37,474 nt of DNA from an uncultured Aquimarina sp. (lineage in GTDB: Bacteria > Bacteroidota > Bacteroidia > Flavobacteriales > Flavobacteriaceae). Below, piece by piece: positions 25,847 through 31,935 of the stretch. The position numbers were made by a program, and so were the translations under genes. Numbering within the stretch: position 1 is the stretch's first letter; every line of letters starts with the position of its first letter. Where the stretch lies: the NCBI GenBank assembly GCA_938011245.1, contig CALLUJ010000023.1, positions 1-37,474 of the forward strand, read 5' to 3'. The notes under the pieces were generated by a model. That model was not told where the DNA came from, searched no databases, and saw only the letters and a program-made list of their open reading frames with translations.

Positions 25847-26998
25847 ATGAAAACAAACTTTAAATTATTAATTGTTGTAGGAACTATGCTCTTTGCTTCT
25901 TGTGAGAGTGATGACGCTTCAGAACCTTTAACGGTAGAGCGAGTAGTGGAAACAGAAACAGTAGTTGAAGTAGTAAAAGACCCTTTAGTAACAGAACAAT
26001 TGGAGGTCGATGATACTACTGTTTTTGATAATGGATTTTTTGTAAGTGCAGAAGGAAATTTTGGAAGTAAAGATGGTTCAGTATCATATGTTAGTAATGA
26101 TTTGAAAACTTCGACAAATTTTGTTTTTAGAAAGAAAAATGCAAATAAACCTCTAGCAGGTCTAATACAATCAATAGCTTTTAATGATGAAAATGCCTAT
26201 ATAATTAACAACGATGGCGCAATAATTACTATAGTTGATAGAGTTACTTTAAAAGAAAAGGCTATAATAACTTCGGGGCTTGAAAACCCACGATACATGG
26301 CTATTATAGGTAATAAAGGGTATATTACTAATTGGGGTGATGGGTTAGATACAACAGATGATTATATTGCTGTTTTAGACTTAACAACTAATACGTTAGA
26401 TCCAAACACTATACCATTAGCAAATGGAGTAGAGCAAATTGTATCAAGGGATGGGAAATTATATGTTTCTCATAAAGGAGCATTTAGTAATAATAATATT
26501 ATTTCTGTAATTGATACAAATAATAATAATGCAGTAGAAACAATTACAGTAAAAGATCACCCAGATGAGTTGTTTTTTATTCCATCAGGAGCATTAGTTG
26601 TGTTATCGGAAGGACATAATTTTTTTAATAGTACATTTTCTGAAATTATAAGAAGATCCGATGGTGCGATTTCGTTTATAGATGTATCTACTAATACAGT
26701 TACAAAAGAATTGCCATTGCCCGTTGGAAATAGAGCTTCTTTACTAGCACAAGATAAAGGGAACATCTATTATTATTCTAATGATTCGGTATTCACAATT
26801 AATGAAACTACAATAAACTTACCTACAGAAGGTATAGAGGTAGGAAATATATATGGAATGAATGTTAAAGAAAATACCCTATACACGTGTAGCACTGCTT
26901 TTACTACTTTTAGTACCTTAAAAGCTATTGATTTAGAATCAACATCTTTAACTTTTGTGAGTGTTGTGGGTTTAGGGGCATCTAAAATTTACTTCTAA
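25847..26998 (+). CDS. BtuG-like surface cobalamin-binding beta-propeller lipoprotein
   Basis: A 383-residue lipoprotein (signal ending MLFASC, Cys20) with an acidic ESDDASE start to the mature protein, consistent with surface export in Bacteroidota. After a Val/Glu-rich linker to about residue 60 come repeated propeller blades of the YncE/DUF5074 type: GFFVSAEGNFGSKDGSVSYV, YIINNDGAIITIVDR, GYITNWGD, YIAVLDLTTNTL, KLYVSHKG and ISVIDTNNN. In Bacteroides, BtuG is a seven-bladed propeller lipoprotein that binds B12 with very high affinity and caps BtuB. The same gene order under a B12 riboswitch supports that role here. Substrate assignment rests on family and context. The terminator at 27066-27091 closes the pair. 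Confidence 0.85.
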   Translation: MKTNFKLLIVVGTMLFASCESDDASEPLTVERVVETETVVEVVKDPLVTEQLEVDDTTVFDNGFFVSAEGNFGSKDGSVSYVSNDLKTSTNFVFRKKNANKPLAGLIQSIAFNDENAYIINNDGAIITIVDRVTLKEKAIITSGLENPRYMAIIGNKGYITNWGDGLDTTDDYIAVLDLTTNTLDPNTIPLANGVEQIVSRDGKLYVSHKGAFSNNNIISVIDTNNNNAVETITVKDHPDELFFIPSGALVVLSEGHNFFNSTFSEIIRRSDGAISFIDVSTNTVTKELPLPVGNRASLLAQDKGNIYYYSNDSVFTINETTINLPTEGIEVGNIYGMNVKENTLYTCSTAFTTFSTLKAIDLESTSLTFVSVVGLGASKIYF

Positions 26999-27065
26999 TA
27001 AAATTAAAGATTAAAAATTACTAGTTGTTGGTTACAAATTGGGGTTTTAGCCAATAACTTTAAAG

Positions 27066-27091
27066 AGACCGTCTAAAGTTTTAGACGGTCT
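27066..27091. terminator. Terminator after the btuB/btuG-like pair
   Basis: Arms AGACCGTCTAAA (27066-27077) and TTTAGACGGTCT (27080-27091) are perfectly complementary, followed by TTGTATTTT. It lies 68 bases after the lipoprotein stop codon. Confidence 0.85.
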
Positions 27092-27237
27092 TTGTATTTT
27101 ATGCATAATTTAGGTTAAAAATAAGTGCAATTGAAATACCTAAAAATTAAGAAAAGTATTAATCTTAACATAAATAGAACAATTTACAAGGAATATTTTT
27201 TCAATAGTTATTCGTAGCGAACTTATAGTTTTTTAAT

Positions 27238-27245
27238 TATTTTTG
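27238..27245 (+). promoter_or_regulatory. Candidate -7 element for pyrR
   Basis: TATTTTTG fits the TAnnTTTG consensus and is 28 bases before the pyrR ATG. It would leave only a short untranslated leader, so a PyrR-binding attenuator upstream of pyrR itself is not evident. Confidence 0.4.
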
Positions 27246-27273
27246 TTTTAGAATATACCTTGTAACATTTATT

Positions 27274-27810
27274 ATGAGCCAAAAAGTATTACTTACAGGA
27301 AAAGAAATTGATATTATACTCCATCGTTTGGCTTGTCAATTAATAGAAAATCATACCGATTTTAAAAATACAGTACTTATAGGATTACAACCTAGGGGGA
27401 TTTTTGTAGCAGATCGTTTAAAAGAAATTTTAATTAAAGAATATGGTATTAATAACTTAAAGTTGGGTTATTTAGATATTACTTTTTTTAGAGATGACTT
27501 TCGAAGAGGAAATTTGCCTTTGGAAGCTAATAAGACAATTATAGATTTTGTAGTAGAAGATAAGCAGGTGGTATTTATAGACGATGTCTTATATACAGGC
27601 AGAAGTATAAGGGCAGCCTTAACAGCAATTCAATCTTTTGGAAGGCCATTAGGAGTAGAACTATTAACTTTAATAGATAGGCGCTTTAGTCGTCATTTGC
27701 CTATTCAACCTAGTTATAGAGGTAGACAAGTAGATGCAATTAATAACGAGCGTGTACAAGTAAATTGGGGTAACAATACGGCGGAAGACGCAGTGTATTT
27801 AATAAATTAA
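27274..27810 (+). CDS. pyrR: PyrR bifunctional regulator / uracil phosphoribosyltransferase
   Basis: A 178-residue type I phosphoribosyltransferase of the PyrR group. The PRPP-binding motif VVFIDDVLYTGRSIRAALTA is present, together with the early ILHRLACQLIENH block and the LIDRRFSRHLPIQPSYRGRQV segment typical of PyrR. In Firmicutes, PyrR binds pyr mRNA to cause attenuation and also has weak UPRTase activity. Whether the flavobacterial protein regulates RNA is not established from the sequence. It lies 9 bases upstream of pyrB in an obvious operon, which supports a role in pyrimidine synthesis. Confidence 0.94.
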   Translation: MSQKVLLTGKEIDIILHRLACQLIENHTDFKNTVLIGLQPRGIFVADRLKEILIKEYGINNLKLGYLDITFFRDDFRRGNLPLEANKTIIDFVVEDKQVVFIDDVLYTGRSIRAALTAIQSFGRPLGVELLTLIDRRFSRHLPIQPSYRGRQVDAINNERVQVNWGNNTAEDAVYLIN

Positions 27811-27819
27811 TATTATTAT

Positions 27820-28746
27820 ATGAGCGAGTTAAGTGTTAACCACTTATTAGGAATTAAATATATAAATCAAAAAGATATAGAATTGATTTTTGAAACGGCA
27901 GATCATTTTAAGGAAGTGATTAATCGTCCTATTAAAAAAGTCCCTTCGCTGCGAGATATTACAATAGCTAATTTGTTTTTTGAAAATAGTACCCGCACTC
28001 GATTATCTTTTGAGTTAGCAGAAAAACGATTATCGGCAGATGTCGTTAATTTTTCGGCAGCCTCCTCTTCTGTAAAAAAAGGAGAAACACTTATAGATAC
28101 CGTTAATAATATCTTAGCCATGAAAGTAGATATGGTAGTAATGCGTCATCCCAATCCAGGAGCAGGGGTATTTTTATCTAAACATGTTGGGTCAAGTATT
28201 GTAAATGCAGGAGATGGAGCACACGAACACCCCACACAAGCTTTATTGGATACCTACTCTATACGAGAAACATTAGGAGGAGTAGCAGGGAAAAAAGTAG
28301 TAATTGTAGGAGATGTATTGCATTCTAGGGTAGCGCTTTCTAATATATATGCGCTACAAAAACAAGGAGCAGAGGTAATGGTTTGTGGCCCTAAAACTTT
28401 AATTCCCAAATATATTAACGAGTTAGGTGTTAAAGTAGAAACAAACCTTACAAAAGCATTACAATGGTGCGATGTAGCTAATATGCTACGGGTACAAAAC
28501 GAGCGTATGGATATTTCTTATTTTCCTTCTACAAGAGAGTATTCGCAACAATACGGAGTTACTAAATCAATATTAGAAAAATTAGATAAAGAAATAGTAA
28601 TTATGCATCCAGGTCCTATTAACAGAGGTGTAGAAATTACTACAGAGGTAGCCGATTCTGAACAGGCTATTATTTTAAATCAAGTTGAAAATGGAGTAGC
28701 TATACGTATGGCAGTAATCTATTTATTAGCTTCAAAAATTAAATAA
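27820..28746 (+). CDS. pyrB: Aspartate carbamoyltransferase catalytic subunit PyrB
   Basis: A 308-residue enzyme joining carbamoyl phosphate and aspartate in pyrimidine synthesis. Carbamoyl-phosphate contacts are in FFENSTRTRLSFELA. The mobile loop SSSVKKGETLIDT, MRHPNPGAGVFLSK, NAGDGAHEHPTQALLD and MHPGPINRGVEI are all present. The length is normal for the catalytic chain. No regulatory subunit PyrI is next to it. It is followed after only 2 bases by a small unknown ORF, indicating translational coupling. Confidence 0.97.
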   Translation: MSELSVNHLLGIKYINQKDIELIFETADHFKEVINRPIKKVPSLRDITIANLFFENSTRTRLSFELAEKRLSADVVNFSAASSSVKKGETLIDTVNNILAMKVDMVVMRHPNPGAGVFLSKHVGSSIVNAGDGAHEHPTQALLDTYSIRETLGGVAGKKVVIVGDVLHSRVALSNIYALQKQGAEVMVCGPKTLIPKYINELGVKVETNLTKALQWCDVANMLRVQNERMDISYFPSTREYSQQYGVTKSILEKLDKEIVIMHPGPINRGVEITTEVADSEQAIILNQVENGVAIRMAVIYLLASKIK

Positions 28747-28748
28747 TT

Positions 28749-29081
28749 ATGATAGTAGAACATATAAATAATACCACAATAATTACTCAAGAAAAGAAAA
28801 CGTTTTCGGAATTGATTGTTGAAATTGGAAAAATTTACGAAAACATAAAAAATAATAATATTATTATAAATATTTTTAGTTTGTCAAAGGTTAAAGCTAG
28901 CGATTTAGATGAGTTTTTGTCTTTTTCAAACAAGCATAAGCAAGCAAAACATTCTTTTGTAATTGTGAGTAAATCGGTTATTATAGACGATGTTGCAGAA
29001 AATTTAGAGGTTGTTCCGACCCTAAAAGAAGCACATGATTTAATTGGAATGGAAGAAATAGAAAGAGATTTAGGTTTTTAA
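28749..29081 (+). CDS. Small conserved protein coupled to pyrB, possible STAS-like fold
   Basis: A 110-residue soluble protein with no signal peptide. It alternates beta-strand-like and helix-like stretches: IVEHINNTTIITQEKK, IIINIFSLSKVKASDLDEFLSFSNKHK, SFVIVSKSVIIDDV, and the end VPTLKEAHDLIGMEEIERDLGF. The strand after residue 35 followed by a helix, and the final 'VPTLKEAHDLI' pattern, recall STAS/anti-sigma-factor-antagonist-like domains. That is fold-level intuition only. No catalytic residues are evident. It starts 2 bases after pyrB and precedes ribonuclease Z by 63 bases, so it is probably cotranscribed with both. No function is assigned. Confidence 0.75.
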   Translation: MIVEHINNTTIITQEKKTFSELIVEIGKIYENIKNNNIIINIFSLSKVKASDLDEFLSFSNKHKQAKHSFVIVSKSVIIDDVAENLEVVPTLKEAHDLIGMEEIERDLGF

Positions 29082-29144
29082 AAAAAGAAACAAGTATTTA
29101 TTTTTAAGTATTATAGTTAACACTTCACAATATAAAACTACTTA

Positions 29145-30050
29145 ATGACGCTCCATATACTAGGTTGCTATTCCGCTACTCCAAGAATTCTAACAAACCC
29201 TACAGCTCAAGTATTGGAAATTAATAATCATATGTTTTTAATAGACTGTGGAGAAGGGACGCAAGTACAATTACGAAAGCATAAAATTAAGTTTTTTAGA
29301 ATAAAACACATTTTTATTTCCCATCTACATGGCGATCATGTGTACGGATTGGTAGGATTAATTTCAACCTTTAAAATGCTAAAAAGAGAGGCTCCTTTAC
29401 ATGTGTATGGACCTAAAGGAATAAAAGAATTAATCACATTGCAGTTAAAGCTTTCCAATGCTTGGACAGATTACCCATTACATTTTCATGAATTAGAAAA
29501 TAAGGATTCTGAAATTATTTTTGAAGATGAAAAAGTAATAGTTCGTACTATTCCACTTCAACATCGAATTTATTGTAATGGTTTTTTATTTACAGAAGCA
29601 TCCAAAGACAAAAAACTTAATCTAAATGCAGTTTTAAATTATAATATAGATAAAGCATATTATAATTCCATAAAAAAAGGAAAGAATGTAACCTTAGAGT
29701 CTGGACAAGTAATTTCTAACAAAGAATTAACATTTGCTCCCGAACCTTCTAAAAGTTATGCATTTTGTAGCGATACTAAATACGACGAAACAAAAATTCC
29801 GTTACTTAAAAAAGTTTCCGTACTATACCACGAGTCTACCTTTTTAGAAAGTCACGCCCATTTATGTGAGTTTACAGGACATAGTACAGCTAAACAGGCA
29901 GCAAAAATGGCAAAAAAAGCGCAAGTATCTCGTTTAATTTTAGGACACTACAGCACTAGATATGGCGATATTAATTTATTTTTACATGAAGCAAAGTCTA
30001 TTTTTGAACAAACAGAACTTGCAGAAGATGGAAAGCGTTTCGAGTTTTAA
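29145..30050 (+). CDS. rnz: Ribonuclease Z (tRNA 3' processing)
   Basis: A 301-residue metallo-beta-lactamase-fold nuclease, short-form tRNase Z, that trims the 3' trailer of pre-tRNAs. The start LHILGCYSATPR is typical. The zinc motif HLHGDHVYGL, the later CSDTKYDET (metal-bridging Asp), HESTFLESHAHL and LILGHYSTRYGD (last His ligand) are all visible. The exosite region for tRNA binding lies at about residues 150-200 and carries a Lys-rich segment. It sits behind pyrR-pyrB and the small ORF, probably in the same transcript. Confidence 0.95.
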   Translation: MTLHILGCYSATPRILTNPTAQVLEINNHMFLIDCGEGTQVQLRKHKIKFFRIKHIFISHLHGDHVYGLVGLISTFKMLKREAPLHVYGPKGIKELITLQLKLSNAWTDYPLHFHELENKDSEIIFEDEKVIVRTIPLQHRIYCNGFLFTEASKDKKLNLNAVLNYNIDKAYYNSIKKGKNVTLESGQVISNKELTFAPEPSKSYAFCSDTKYDETKIPLLKKVSVLYHESTFLESHAHLCEFTGHSTAKQAAKMAKKAQVSRLILGHYSTRYGDINLFLHEAKSIFEQTELAEDGKRFEF

Positions 30051-30163
30051 ATAATATGTTAATGCTTTATAGTATATTAAGTAAAACCATACGTATAAAA
30101 TTGTTAAGAAGATATTTTTAAAAAACAAGAAACGGATAGTTATATTAAAAAAATAAATAATTT

Positions 30164-30688
30164 ATGATATTAGGTATAGGATCTAGAATCCAACATCAAA
30201 AATACGGTGTTGGTGTAATTACTAATGTAACTTCAAAAATGTATTGGGTTACTTTTGTAGAAAACGGATTAGAAACTATTAAGACAGATGAAGATTTTGA
30301 GATAATTGAAGCCGTAGAAACCGAAGTAGATACTGTAAGCTTTTACGAAGTAGAACAGATTTTTAAAAAATTATTATATAAATACAGTGATATTTCAGAA
30401 ATTGTACCGTTAGCAGACAAGTGGAAAGGTGGTACACTTACCTTAAATCCGGCTGATATTAATTTGCAAAATAAAGAAATTCCTATTGATTCCTTTTTTC
30501 ATAAAATAGTAATGGTAAGGGATCGTGTACGAGTAATGGAACAAAAAATTAATAGTTCAAAAACATTAGATGATCAAGATAAAATAGATTTACAACAGTA
30601 CATTACGCGTATTTATGGTAGTTTAACAACATTTAATGTTTTATTTAAAAATAGCAATCAAAATTTTAAAGGAGCAGGAAAAAAGTGA
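30164..30688 (+). CDS. Conserved protein with N-terminal SH3-like (KOW/CarD-like) module
   Basis: A 174-residue cytoplasmic protein. Residues 1-50 (GIGSRIQHQKYGVGVITNV, YWVTFVENGLETIKTDEDF) resemble the small beta-barrel 'VxHxxYGxGxV' module found in UvrD/CarD-related proteins. The remainder (about 60-165) is predicted helical with a conserved-looking LADKWKGGTLTLNPAD block and a charged helix VRDRVRVMEQKINSSKTLDDQDKIDLQQYITRIYGSLTTFNVLF. No catalytic motif was seen. It resembles proteins I associate with flavobacterial genomes but have no function for. It lies 113 bases after rnz and 135 bases before the TsaC/Sua5 gene. Confidence 0.75.
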   Translation: MILGIGSRIQHQKYGVGVITNVTSKMYWVTFVENGLETIKTDEDFEIIEAVETEVDTVSFYEVEQIFKKLLYKYSDISEIVPLADKWKGGTLTLNPADINLQNKEIPIDSFFHKIVMVRDRVRVMEQKINSSKTLDDQDKIDLQQYITRIYGSLTTFNVLFKNSNQNFKGAGKK

Positions 30689-30823
30689 ATTTAAAACTTT
30701 AAAAACATGCTTATAAATTGTTAATAAATTACAAGCAATCTTATCTAAATACGTATTTTTACTATCTATTTTCAAAAAAAGTATTTAGTAGACGTTTTTG
30801 GAAAAAATGATAGATATCCTATA

Positions 30824-31393
30824 ATGATTGATTTAAAACAAGAGACCGAAACTATTATTTCTCATTTAAAACGAGGAGGTATTATTTTATATCCTACGGA
30901 TACTGTTTGGGGGATAGGTTGCGATGCTACAAATGCAGATGCTATAGAAAAAATTCTAAATATTAAAAAAAGTCCATCAAACAAATCAATGCTTTGCTTG
31001 GTTAACGATTTTAAAATGTTACAACAATATGTAGAAGATGTTCCTGAGGTAGCATACGATATTTTAAAATATGCTAAAAAGCCAACGACAATTATTTACG
31101 ATAATCCAATTAGGGTATCGGAAAGCTTAATAGCAGAAGATAACACTTTAGGTATAAGGGTAGCTAGAGATCCTTTTGTAGGAAAATTAATTAAAAAATT
31201 TAAAAAACCAATAGTATCTACATCGGCAAATTTTAGTGGAGAGTCAACACCTTTAAAGTTTAACGATATTGATCCAGAATTGATAGCTTTAATGGATTAT
31301 GTAGTAAAGGTAGAATCTAATAGTAAATATAAAAAGCCATCTGCTATTATAAAAATAGGAATGGATAGTAGTGTAAAAATAATACGTAAATAA
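30824..31393 (+). CDS. L-threonylcarbamoyladenylate synthase (TsaC/Sua5/YrdC family)
   Basis: A 189-residue YrdC-domain protein that makes threonylcarbamoyl-AMP from threonine, bicarbonate and ATP, for t6A37 modification of ANN-decoding tRNAs. Typical blocks are GGIILYPTDTVWGIGCDATN, IKKSPSNKSMLCLV (KR/SxR-like substrate-binding part), TTIIYDN, LGIRVARDPF and PIVSTSANFSGE. It lacks the C-terminal Sua5 extension, so it is closer to the short TsaC form. It is followed after 51 bases by an unknown conserved gene. Confidence 0.93.
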   Translation: MIDLKQETETIISHLKRGGIILYPTDTVWGIGCDATNADAIEKILNIKKSPSNKSMLCLVNDFKMLQQYVEDVPEVAYDILKYAKKPTTIIYDNPIRVSESLIAEDNTLGIRVARDPFVGKLIKKFKKPIVSTSANFSGESTPLKFNDIDPELIALMDYVVKVESNSKYKKPSAIIKIGMDSSVKIIRK

Positions 31394-31444
31394 TTTTTGT
31401 ATTTAGAAAGATTAATCTAGAAGCAAAAATTCATAAAATTAAAT

Positions 31445-31930
31445 ATGTTAGTTCCTTTTTCAGAATTACCAGAAATATCAAGAGTTTGGGTTTATCAAGC
31501 TAATCGTTCCTTTTCTGTAGATGAGTTAGTAGAAATTAGTCGTAAATTAGACGTATTTGTGTCTCAATGGGCTGCCCATGGTGCAAATTTAAAAGCAGGG
31601 TACGAAATTAAGTATAATCGATTTATTGTTTTAGCAGTAGACGGAGGACATAACAATGCGTCGGGTTGTTCTATAGATGCTTCGGTACACTTTATTCAAG
31701 AATTAGAAAAAGAATATAATGTAGACCTTATGGATCGTATGAATGTATCTTTTAAGAGTGGGGAATTTGTAGCTTATAAAAGTCTAGTCGATTTTAAAAA
31801 AATGGTGAAATCGCGTGCAGTTTCAGAAAAAACTATTGTATTTAATAACTTAGTAAATACTATTGCCGAGTTTAAAGAGAATTGGGAAGTTCCCATTACA
31901 GAAAGTTGGCATAATCGATTTTTAAAATAA
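31445..31930 (+). CDS. Conserved flavobacterial protein of unknown function
   Basis: A 161-residue soluble protein starting MLVPFSELPEISRVWVYQANR. Recognisable stretches are QWAAHGANLKAGYEIKYNRFIVLAVD, GCSIDASVHFIQELEKEY, and a C-terminal ITESWHNRFLK. I recall such proteins carrying the label 'ABC transporter ATPase' in databases, but there is no Walker A, Walker B or ABC signature here, so that name should not be used. The conserved Cys in SGCSIDAS and a His-rich segment (WAAHGA, DGGHNNA) might form a site, which is speculation. Only 5 bases separate it from the TTG start of the following fusion enzyme. Confidence 0.75.
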   Translation: MLVPFSELPEISRVWVYQANRSFSVDELVEISRKLDVFVSQWAAHGANLKAGYEIKYNRFIVLAVDGGHNNASGCSIDASVHFIQELEKEYNVDLMDRMNVSFKSGEFVAYKSLVDFKKMVKSRAVSEKTIVFNNLVNTIAEFKENWEVPITESWHNRFLK

Positions 31931-31935
31931 AACTA

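Noticed and set aside
27092-27273. PyrR-type attenuator upstream of pyrR
   Set aside because: No PyrR binding loop or T-tailed hairpin was found between the btuG terminator and the pyrR start codon.
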